A stretch of DNA of 64,000 bases from Clostridiales bacterium (GTDB taxonomy: Bacteria; Bacillota; Clostridia; Oscillospirales; CAG-272): contig JAAVZO010000025.1 in NCBI GenBank assembly GCA_022791685.1, positions 1 to 64,000 on the forward strand. The letters are read 5' to 3'. Under the pieces are notes generated by a model. It searched no databases. It was given only the letters and a program-made list of their open reading frames with translations, and was not told the DNA's origin. The position numbers and the translations under genes are program-made. Positions 45,738 to 52,509 of the stretch are shown in pieces. Each line of letters begins with the position of its first letter. The stretch's first letter is position 1.

Positions 45738-46553
45738 ATGGCACTTCCAGTAGCAGTACAGCTCTACTCGATCCGCGACGAAGTCGCAAAGGGCATGAAG
45801 GAAGCCCTCATCAAAGTAAAGGAAATGGGTTATGATGGCGTTGAATTCGCCGGACTCTACGACAACAAGCCCGCAGATATCAAGGCTATGTGCGCAGAGA
45901 TCGGTCTTGTTCCGATTTCGGCTCACGTTCCGATCGACGAAATGGTAAAGACTCCCGAAGAGACTGTCGCAGCTTACGCTGAAATCGGCTGTAAGTTCAT
46001 CGTCGTTCCTTATGTTATCGAGGAAAGAAGACCCGGCGGCGAAAAATTTGAGCAGACCATCGAAGATATGAAGATGATCGGCGCACTCGCTAAAGAAAAG
46101 GGCATGACTCTGCTTTACCACAACCACGATTTCGAATTCATCAAAATAGACGGCACTTACGGTCTCGACCTCATCTATGAAAAGGTTCCGGCTGATCTGC
46201 TTCAGACTGAAATCGACACCTGCTGGGCAAATGTTGGCGGCGAGAATCCCGCAAACTACGTTCTCAAGTACACCGGCCGTGCTCCTGTCGTTCACCTCAA
46301 GGACTTCTCGGGCAGCAAGTCTGAGAATATGTACGAGCTCATCGGTATCGACAAGAAAGTCGAGAAGGTCGCTAATACCTTTGAATTTCGTCCGGTAGGC
46401 TTTGGCAACCAGAATATCCCGAACATCCTCGACGCTTCTGTTAAGGCAGGCGCTGGCTGGGTCGTAGTTGAGCAGGATCAGCCCTCTATGGGCAAAACCC
46501 CGCTTGAGTGCGTAAAGATAGCCCGTGACTATCTGAAACTCCTTGGCTGGTAA
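45738..46553 (+). CDS. Sugar phosphate isomerase/epimerase (second paralogue)
   Basis: 271 residues, xylose-isomerase-like barrel similar to the 20137 protein. Starts PVAVQLYSIRDEV; metal-ligand segments LLYHNHDFEF, LQTEIDTCWANVGG, VVHLKDFSG and VVVEQDQP are in the usual order. Strong GGAGG site. Codon use looks biased to frequent codons, suggesting high expression. The overlapping downstream HAD phosphatase suggests they act on one sugar phosphate or cyclitol. Substrate unknown. Confidence 0.85.
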   Translation: MALPVAVQLYSIRDEVAKGMKEALIKVKEMGYDGVEFAGLYDNKPADIKAMCAEIGLVPISAHVPIDEMVKTPEETVAAYAEIGCKFIVVPYVIEERRPGGEKFEQTIEDMKMIGALAKEKGMTLLYHNHDFEFIKIDGTYGLDLIYEKVPADLLQTEIDTCWANVGGENPANYVLKYTGRAPVVHLKDFSGSKSENMYELIGIDKKVEKVANTFEFRPVGFGNQNIPNILDASVKAGAGWVVVEQDQPSMGKTPLECVKIARDYLKLLGW

Positions 46554-47343
46554 GTACTCCGGCTATCTGCTGTGTGCAGATTATGACGGTACAATATCTG
46601 CACCGGGTATGACAATATCGCCTGAAAACCTCGAAGCGATAAAACGCTTTGAGGCTGAAGGCGGGCTGTTTACGATGGCATCTGGAAGATTTCCGTCGAC
46701 GTTTCGCAGCATTAAAGGATTGGTGCTGAATACATATGCGATCGTACTCAACGGCAATATGATATATGACCTTGACAATGATAAGATCATCTGGTCAAAT
46801 CTCATTCCATACGAAACTGTTGAATCATTGATATATTTTACCGAAAATAAATATTCGGAAAATAAAATAAAATTATGGATATATTCGCCAGATAAAATCA
46901 TTGAATTCTCTCTTGAAAAAGGTGAATCTTCAGCAGATGTGATAGAAAGAATCAAATCAGAAACATCAAACGCTCCGATACTAAAAATCATAGTGGTTCA
47001 AGAACCAGAAATAAGCCTTGAACTTGTGGAAAACTATCAGCGTGAATTTCCTGAACTGATGCTGACACAGAGCTGGAATCAAGGACTTGAAATAAACACT
47101 ATTACAGGCGGAAAAGGCAATGCTGTCAAAAAGCTGCGCGAGCTGCTTGGTGGTAAGGATGTCATACATACTGTAGTTACAGTCGGCGATTATGGAAATG
47201 ATATACCGATGATCGAATATGCCGATATCGGATATGCAGTCGCCAACGCAACTGATGAAGTAAAAGCAGCAGCCGATCGAATAACCGTACACAATAGAGA
47301 GCCTGTGATCGCTCACATTATGGAAGATTTACTCAATCAGTAA
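46543..47343 (+). CDS. HAD superfamily phosphatase, Cof-type (IIB)
   Basis: 266 residues. Motif I CADYDGTIS with the nucleophile aspartate and general acid, motif II MASGR, motif III with lysine in GGKGNAVKK, and motif IV VGDYGNDIPMIEYA followed by GYAVANATDEVKAAAD, all standard for Cof-type sugar-phosphate phosphatases. It starts at TTG 46543 inside the last codons of the isomerase (11-base overlap); no ATG or GTG lies before motif I, so the unusual start is forced. Translation is surely coupled. Substrate unknown. Confidence 0.85.
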   Translation: MAGKYSGYLLCADYDGTISAPGMTISPENLEAIKRFEAEGGLFTMASGRFPSTFRSIKGLVLNTYAIVLNGNMIYDLDNDKIIWSNLIPYETVESLIYFTENKYSENKIKLWIYSPDKIIEFSLEKGESSADVIERIKSETSNAPILKIIVVQEPEISLELVENYQREFPELMLTQSWNQGLEINTITGGKGNAVKKLRELLGGKDVIHTVVTVGDYGNDIPMIEYADIGYAVANATDEVKAAADRITVHNREPVIAHIMEDLLNQ

Positions 47344-47355
47344 ATTTATCACAAA

Positions 47356-47391
47356 GCCGAAGCCGTGCAAATGTCGGCTTCGGCAATTTTA
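47356..47391 (+). terminator. Intrinsic terminator after the HAD gene
   Basis: 10-bp perfect stem GCCGAAGCCG / CGGCTTCGGC, nine-base loop, then AATTTT. Confidence 0.85.
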
Positions 47392-47410
47392 TTATTAGAG
47401 GTTTAATAAT

Positions 47411-48214
47411 ATGAGGATAAAATACCTTTATAAAGACGGAAAGAAAAAGGCGCTCACAATGAGCTACGATGACTGCTCGACCGATGACCGCCGTCTTGTT
47501 GAAATATTCAACAAATACCATATCAAGGGTACATTCCATCTCATTTCGGGTCAGATGGACCAGAGTTACCGTGTCAGCATTGATGAAATTCCAACGCTAT
47601 ACGCCGGACACGAGGTATCATGCCACTCGCTTACTCATCCATTCTTCGACCAGATACCCAAGCAGGAGCTACTTTATGAAATGCTTGAAGATAAGAAAAA
47701 GCTTGAAGCTGCCTGTGGATATCCGGTGCGCGGTATGTCATATCCAAACGGCATAATCACCGACGATGTGCTGACTTGCCTCAAAGCCTGCGGGTTCGTG
47801 TACGCGCGTACTGCAAAGTCAAGCGAGAACTTCAAATTACCTACCGACTTCATGCAGTGGACTGGAACTTGTCATCACAGCCACGATATAATCGGAAAAA
47901 TCGAGCAGTTCAAAACGGCATATTACGCACTTCCGCTCTTTTACATCTGGGGACACAGCTTCGAGCTGCCGCGCAATACCCCGAATAACAGCTGGGAAAT
48001 GATGGAGGAATTCTGCGACAAGTTCACATCCACATTTGAAGATACAGTATGGTATGCGACTAATATCGAAATATACGACTACGTCACCGCGCTGCGTCGA
48101 CTCGAGCTCTCAGCCGACCGCACGATGGTACTCAATAACTCAGCAATTCCAGTATGGCTCGAGGTTGACGGACAGCCTGTCGAAATAAAGCCGGGATTGA
48201 CTAAACTGAACTGA
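47411..48214 (+). CDS. Polysaccharide deacetylase-like protein, cytoplasmic
   Basis: 267 residues without signal peptide. The NodB-type barrel shows ALTMSYDDCS (aspartate pair of motif 1), SCHSLTHPFF (histidine pair of motif 2), GMSYPNGI (in place of R-x-P-x-x motif 3) and WGHSFEL near the end. Cytoplasmic members act on small N-acetylated sugars or related amides rather than polymer. The terminator just upstream means it either has its own weak promoter or is read through. Followed by a 40-base gap to a convergent small gene. Confidence 0.78.
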   Translation: MRIKYLYKDGKKKALTMSYDDCSTDDRRLVEIFNKYHIKGTFHLISGQMDQSYRVSIDEIPTLYAGHEVSCHSLTHPFFDQIPKQELLYEMLEDKKKLEAACGYPVRGMSYPNGIITDDVLTCLKACGFVYARTAKSSENFKLPTDFMQWTGTCHHSHDIIGKIEQFKTAYYALPLFYIWGHSFELPRNTPNNSWEMMEEFCDKFTSTFEDTVWYATNIEIYDYVTALRRLELSADRTMVLNNSAIPVWLEVDGQPVEIKPGLTKLN

Positions 48215-48255
48215 TGTAAGAATAGTACTTGAAAATTATAAAGAAAACTATATTT

Positions 48256-48429
48256 CTATTTTTCTGAGTTAATTAAAATTTCACCATATTGTTTTTCAAA
48301 GTCTTCGATACATTTACGAATCAATACAACTATCTGTCCATTTATAGAACGAATATTATATTTTGCAATATATCTGAGCTTATACAACAATTTATCATCT
48401 ATTCGAATTGATATACTTCTTGATAACAT
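48256..48429 (-). CDS. Small ribbon-helix-helix (Arc-like) DNA-binding protein
   Basis: 57 residues, missed by the ORF track. It begins MLSRSISIRIDDKLLYKL: an alternating beta strand (SISIRI) followed by two helices (DKLLYKLRYIAKYN; SINGQIVVLIRKCIEDFEKQYG), the Arc/MetJ layout. A ribosome-binding site GGGATGAGA precedes the ATG. Such proteins bind DNA as dimers through the strand. It lies divergent from a Cro-like gene at 48676, in an AT-rich 700-base stretch unlike its surroundings, suggesting a small acquired or plasmid-like piece. Role unknown. Confidence 0.75.
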   Translation of the reverse strand: MLSRSISIRIDDKLLYKLRYIAKYNIRSINGQIVVLIRKCIEDFEKQYGEILINSEK

Positions 48430-48465
48430 AATTTCATCTCATCCCGATTTTGTTTTGATTGACCA

Positions 48466-48494
48466 TTGACTTTATTTTCACTTCATGTTATAAT
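48466..48494 (+). promoter_or_regulatory. Promoter of the Cro-like gene
   Basis: TTGACT (48466-48471), 17 bp, TATAAT (48489-48494). The leader of about 175 bases contains a spaced inverted repeat. Confidence 0.75.
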
Positions 48495-48595
48495 TTAGAA
48501 TGTATTTTTATAATTATTTCGATATGCAATTGGTATTTTACAAATACCTTATAGTAAGCTTAGAATAAAGCATTATTATTTATTCTATATATTAT

Positions 48596-48643
48596 ATCGC
48601 AATATTGTGCGATTATCAATAGGGTTTCTCACAATATTGCGAT
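48596..48643. promoter_or_regulatory. Spaced 14-bp inverted repeat before the Cro-like gene
   Basis: ATCGCAATATTGTG (48596-48609) and its exact complement CACAATATTGCGAT (48630-48643), 20 bases apart. Each arm contains the palindrome GCAATATTG-C, and the left arm extends to ATCGCAATATTGTGCGAT, a near-palindrome by itself. This reads as two operator sites for an autoregulating repressor. Confidence 0.7.
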
Positions 48644-48675
48644 TTTGGCTATTTGCACAAAAAGGAACTATTATT

Positions 48676-48903
48676 ATGTATAAAGCGCACAATTTGGCAA
48701 TAATGATTAAAAAACGTGCCACACAACAAAATATCACAATAAAAAATATGTTGATCGATTGCGAGCTTGGCAGCAATACAATGTCTGCACTATATCATGG
48801 AAAATCTATCGCTTTCGACAGTCTCGCACGTATTGCCGATTACCTTAATTGCTCTGTAGACTATCTGCTCGAACGTACTGATAACCCAGAAATTAACAAA
48901 TAA
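48676..48903 (+). CDS. Helix-turn-helix XRE/Cro family regulator
   Basis: 75 residues from ATG 48676, ten bases after AAAGGA; the track start at 48607 falls within the inverted repeat and adds a hydrophobic leader that is not part of the family. The protein is a single Cro/CI helix-turn-helix: NLAIMIKKRATQQNITIKNML, CELGSNTMSALYHGKS, ARIADYLNCSVDYLLERTD. The closing DYLLERTD is characteristic of small XRE regulators. It probably represses its own promoter through the inverted repeat. Terminator follows. Confidence 0.85.
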   Translation: MYKAHNLAIMIKKRATQQNITIKNMLIDCELGSNTMSALYHGKSIAFDSLARIADYLNCSVDYLLERTDNPEINK

Positions 48904-48937
48904 CAGCCTGAGAACAAATCACAGGCTGTTATTTAAT
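48901..48937. terminator. Intrinsic terminator after the Cro-like gene
   Basis: 10-bp stem TAACAGCCTG / CAGGCTGTTA (48901-48910, 48922-48931) followed by TTTAATTA. The stem starts with the stop codon. May also serve the converging P-II-like gene. Confidence 0.75.
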
Positions 48938-48954
48938 TATTACCAAACCAACAT

Positions 48955-49266
48955 TTATTCTTTCAATCCAACAACCGCATCGACCGGCATCGCAAATGCG
49001 ATTCCCTGCGCAGGCGTTCCGATTCCGACTGCCTTATAGAGAGCATGAAGCACAGCGTCGCGAATTTCGGTCTTGACGATTATCATCACGAGCTCCTTTT
49101 CCGGCTGAATGGAGATATTGAAAAACTTCTCTGCTTCCTTATCAGCTGTTCCGCGTGCACTCATTACGGTACCGCCGCGTGCTCCAGCCGACTTTGCTGC
49201 GTCCATAACAGCGTCGCTGAATCCAGTGTTGACAATACAAATTATTACTTCGTGTGCGAATTCCAT
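48955..49266 (-). CDS. P-II-like signalling protein (DUF1538 partner 1)
   Basis: 103 residues with the ferredoxin-like P-II fold: EVIICIVNTGFSDAVMDAAKSAGARGGTVMSARGT, then a short T-loop region (ADKEAEKFFNI), QPEKELVMIIVKTEIRDAVLHAL and a C-terminal PAQGIAFAMPVDAVVGL. The wording after the G-A-R-G-G matches P-II proteins, but the T-loop is short and lacks the uridylylated tyrosine. It overlaps the next P-II-like gene by 22 bases and is the last gene of a transporter operon, so it probably gates the DUF1538 protein upon nucleotide binding. Ligand unknown. Confidence 0.8.
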   Translation of the reverse strand: MEFAHEVIICIVNTGFSDAVMDAAKSAGARGGTVMSARGTADKEAEKFFNISIQPEKELVMIIVKTEIRDAVLHALYKAVGIGTPAQGIAFAMPVDAVVGLKE

Positions 49267-49655
49267 TTTGAATCAGCTCCTTTCCGGTTATTGCTCAAAA
49301 AGCGATAAAGCGACACGCCAATTGTGCTCGTCAGCGGCACAGTAAAGGCGATACCCTTACCATTTTTGAGCGTCTTAAATTTGTTTTCGAGTGCGGCTAA
49401 CGCCTCTCCGGCACGGTCACTTCGTATGGTTCCAAGCAATACCGCCTTGTCAGTCTCGGCAAGACCAAGCAGCTGCAGAGTCTCAGTATTTGCAGTTCCA
49501 TGACCTAACATAGCAATCTGCATATTTACCTCAAAGTTCTGAATGAAATCGAGATAAAATTCCGCCTTCTCACGGTTTACAATAGTTACCAACAACTTAA
49601 GCTTATGTGTATCGGCTTCTGAACCGAGCCTTATTTTTGATGTATTTTCTTCCAT
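49245..49655 (-). CDS. P-II-like protein (DUF1538 partner 2)
   Basis: 136 residues. More divergent than partner 1: a 17-residue lead, then LKLLVTIVNREKAEFYLDFIQNF, MAMLGHG-type turn, VLLGTIRSDRAGEALAALENKF and KGIAFTVPLTSTIGV, which mirrors the IAFAMPVDAVVG end of partner 1. The two therefore look like an ancient duplication and may form mixed trimers. Gap of 14 bases behind the DUF1538 gene. Same inferred role: cytoplasmic regulator of the transporter. Confidence 0.72.
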   Translation of the reverse strand: MEENTSKIRLGSEADTHKLKLLVTIVNREKAEFYLDFIQNFEVNMQIAMLGHGTANTETLQLLGLAETDKAVLLGTIRSDRAGEALAALENKFKTLKNGKGIAFTVPLTSTIGVSLYRFLSNNRKGADSKWNSHTK

Positions 49656-49669
49656 AACTACACCTCAAT

Positions 49670-51196
49670 TCACATAAACTCGATGACTTGCTCGTCATCA
49701 GCCTCAAGCATATGTCGCATTGCCATTCGCTCACTGAATCTACGCTGCATTACAGCCTTAAAGCCAAGCAGCTGAATCGTGATCAGCGGGGTCATAGCTA
49801 CCATCGCGACAATTCCGAATGCGTCAGTAAGCACCGATGCTTCACCGCTTATCGCCGCACAAGCGCCAACTGCAAACGGCAGAATAAAGCTCGATGTAAG
49901 CGGACCGCTCGCAACTCCACCTGAGTCAAACGCAATCGCCGTATAAAGTCCCGGTACGAAAAATGACAGTCCAAGCGAGATGAAATATCCCGGTATCAAA
50001 TAATATAAAATATTGAAGCCGAGTATTATACGCAGCATTGAAAGTCCTATTGAAATACCAACACCGATCGAAAGTGCAAGCATCATCGAGCCCTTGCTTA
50101 CTGTACCCCCGGTCACCTCCTCGACCTGCTTATTCAAAACGTGTACCGCAGGTTCAGCAAGCACCGTTACAAGTCCAATTATAAATCCGAAAATGACCAG
50201 CACTACAGGCGCATTCGACGACAGCTCGACTCCAAGGCGATATCCAACCGGCATAAATCCAATAGTAACGGCTGTCAGAAATATAACAAGTCCCAAAAAC
50301 GTATAAACAATGCCAACAGCAATACGACCAAGCGTTTTCTTCGGAAGCTTCAAATATATGACCTGAAGCACCATGAAAAATATCACGATCAACCCAAGCG
50401 CAATTCCTACTTCCTTGACGATTCCAATCAGAGTCGTTAAAAATCCGCTGCCGAGATTCGCTTCGACAGAATAATCAGGTACGCGATATGTAAGCGCGCC
50501 GTCAGCGCCTATACCCAATATCATAACGGCAAGTACCGGTCCAATCGAACACATAGCAATCAGACCAAAGCTGTTCTCACTTGCATTTTTTCCTCCGAGT
50601 GTCGTTGCAATTCCAACACCGAGCGCCATTATAAATGGAACAGTGATCGGACCAGTTGTAACTCCTCCCGAATCAAATGCAATAGCAAGAAAATCCTCAT
50701 TACCGCCGATCACGACCAGCGAAGCCAGCGCAAACAGCAGCATATAGAAGAACATCAGCATTGATGACAGATTTTTTCTGAACACTATCTTAAGCAGACT
50801 CAGCAAAAGAAAAACTCCAACACCAATTCCAACCGAAGCAACAAGAACAGTCTCGTTGATCACATCTCTGACCTGAGCGGCAAGAACCGTCAAATCAGGC
50901 TCGGCAATTGTGATAAATAAACCCATCAAAAAGCAGACTACCATTAAAAGAGTCAAGCTTCCCGTGCGGGTCAGACCTGAACCGATATGATCCCCCATCG
51001 GAGTCATAGCCATATCTGCGCCAAGGTTGAATAGTCCGATACCTAATATCAGAACAAGTGTAGAGATCAAAAATACGACAAGTTCTGTATTGGTAAGACT
51101 AACAAGCGGCGTAAAATAAATCAGCGCAACGATGAGTGAAACCGGCAGTACTGATATGAGAGCTTCCTTTAATTTAGCTCCCAATGCCTTTCCCAA
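49670..51196 (-). CDS. DUF1538 family membrane transporter, fused double-domain
   Basis: 508 residues with about 12 membrane helices in two homologous halves. The duplicated signature AFDSGGVTTGPITVPFI (first half) and AFDSGGVASGPLTSSFI (second half) and the repeated ITIAEPDLTVLA / TVLAEPAVHVLN show the internal repeat. In Halomonas two separate DUF1538 proteins (UmpA and UmpB) were reported to act together as a Na+/H+ antiporter, so a fused cation/proton antiporter is the best guess. Start is TTG 51196, six bases after GGGAGGGA. Operon with two P-II-like genes. Confidence 0.82.
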   Translation of the reverse strand: MGKALGAKLKEALISVLPVSLIVALIYFTPLVSLTNTELVVFLISTLVLILGIGLFNLGADMAMTPMGDHIGSGLTRTGSLTLLMVVCFLMGLFITIAEPDLTVLAAQVRDVINETVLVASVGIGVGVFLLLSLLKIVFRKNLSSMLMFFYMLLFALASLVVIGGNEDFLAIAFDSGGVTTGPITVPFIMALGVGIATTLGGKNASENSFGLIAMCSIGPVLAVMILGIGADGALTYRVPDYSVEANLGSGFLTTLIGIVKEVGIALGLIVIFFMVLQVIYLKLPKKTLGRIAVGIVYTFLGLVIFLTAVTIGFMPVGYRLGVELSSNAPVVLVIFGFIIGLVTVLAEPAVHVLNKQVEEVTGGTVSKGSMMLALSIGVGISIGLSMLRIILGFNILYYLIPGYFISLGLSFFVPGLYTAIAFDSGGVASGPLTSSFILPFAVGACAAISGEASVLTDAFGIVAMVAMTPLITIQLLGFKAVMQRRFSERMAMRHMLEADDEQVIEFM

Positions 51197-51362
51197 TTAT
51201 ATCCCTCCCAAATACTTATTATCGCGTCAAGCGATTACATATTATCATACCATATTTATTAAAGCCAGTTGTTAAGTTGTGATGAATTATAAGCAAATTT
51301 TATTGCATATGACGTTTTCAGTATATTTTATTATATGTATAAAACATCTCGCTCGACATAAA

Positions 51363-51396
51363 AATATAGGCTTTCGAAAATTCAAAAGCCTATATT
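51363..51396 (-). terminator. Intrinsic terminator of the decayed glycosidase gene
   Basis: 12-bp perfect stem AATATAGGCTTT / AAAGCCTATATT (51363-51374, 51385-51396) with a U-rich tail on the minus strand, placed seven bases after the last stop of the pseudogene. Confidence 0.7.
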
Positions 51397-51403
51397 GAAA
51401 TAT

Positions 51404-51674
51404 TCAGTCAACAAAATCGCCGAAAGTAAGCAGAAGCAGATAATTCTTGATATGCAGATTCTTAGCTATAACACGCGTTTCCGTAACATAAGCAAACTCA
51501 CGGTCCCATAAAATTATAGACTATAGAATCGATCCATGCGAAACCATACTCGCCCTTGACATTTTCGGGGGCGAACACATTTCGATCAAGCCTTTCGAAT
51601 ACAATACTGAGCTTCAATTTTTTGACTTTAGTTGAAGCTTTAGTCGATACCTTTCCAATGAAGAAAATACTTTT
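51404..51674 (-). pseudogene. Remnant of a glycosidase-like gene (GH39-like, uncertain)
   Basis: Two minus-strand fragments in different frames. The first (51674 to 51498) reads FERLDRNVFAPENVKGEYG then FAWIDSIVYNF, resembling the LDR-x-x-F-D-P and KGEYDFAWLD-x-IVDNL segments of GH39-like beta-xylosidases, but with the 60 or so residues between them missing. The second (about 51510 to 51404) reads WDREFAYVTETRVIAKNL to a stop. A frameshift joins them, no start codon is left, and a good terminator follows. The stretch 51197-51403 upstream of the DUF1538 gene holds nothing else. Family assignment is from memory of the motif only. Confidence 0.45.
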
Positions 51675-51708
51675 TCATAAGTCAAGATATCTAAATTTTG
51701 TAATAAAT

Positions 51709-52509
51709 TTATTGTATTCCGTAAAACCGCTTCGAATTCTCAAACGCGTGACGGCAGAACTCCTCTACACTAATTCCGTAAAGCTCAGCCGCGCGCATTG
51801 CAGTATATTCCATCAACCCAGAATGATTCAGCTTTCCGCGGAATGGTACAGGAGCAAGATACGGACAGTCGGTTTCGATTATAACGCGGTCGAGCGGTAT
51901 TGTCGGCACAATCTCTGCAAGACGTGCTGCATTTTTGAAGGTGATAACTCCGGTAAATGAAATATACCATCCTTTATTTACAAGCTGACGAGCTATCTCT
52001 GCACTCGCCGAAAAGCTGTGAAATACCCCCGTTACCTCCGGAAAATCGCGCAGAATATCCATCACATCGCCGTGAGCGTCACGGTCATGTATCACGACTG
52101 GCATTTTCACCTCACGCGCCAGCTCAAGTTGACGGATGAACCACTTCTGTTGCACGTCGCGCGAAGGTTCATCGTAATGGTAATCGAGCCCGATCTCGCC
52201 AAGCGCACGCACCTTATCATGCGAAAGCAGTATGCGAAGCTTATCCATCACATCTTCAATATCATCATCCGGATTAACATCGCTCGGGTGAATGCCAACA
52301 GCGGCATACAATTGCTCGTATTTCTCCGAAAGGGCGATACACTCTGCGCAGGATTCAAGATTCGTTCCCGCATTAACTATATATTTTATATTGCCTGCGA
52401 GAAGGGCGGGAATTATTAAATCCCGCCCCTCGTCGAATTTTGAATCGTTATAATGCGCGTGTGAGTCGAACAGTGGATAATCAAGCTGTCTCTCAAATGC
52501 GAATTCCAT
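51709..52509 (-). CDS. tatD: TatD family metal-dependent DNase
   Basis: 266 residues. Barrel hydrolase with FDSHAHYND (first metal His pair), GIHPSD, ALGEIGLDYHY with glutamate ligand, PVVIHDRDAHGD, GVFHSFSASAE and the final IETDCPYLAPVPFRG. All ligands are in place. TatD proteins are 3-prime to 5-prime exonucleases or D-aminoacyl-tRNA deacylase-like; in Firmicutes the gene regularly follows metG, as here, where ATG adjoins the metG stop. No strong ribosome-binding site, so coupled. Confidence 0.93.
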   Translation of the reverse strand: MEFAFERQLDYPLFDSHAHYNDSKFDEGRDLIIPALLAGNIKYIVNAGTNLESCAECIALSEKYEQLYAAVGIHPSDVNPDDDIEDVMDKLRILLSHDKVRALGEIGLDYHYDEPSRDVQQKWFIRQLELAREVKMPVVIHDRDAHGDVMDILRDFPEVTGVFHSFSASAEIARQLVNKGWYISFTGVITFKNAARLAEIVPTIPLDRVIIETDCPYLAPVPFRGKLNHSGLMEYTAMRAAELYGISVEEFCRHAFENSKRFYGIQ

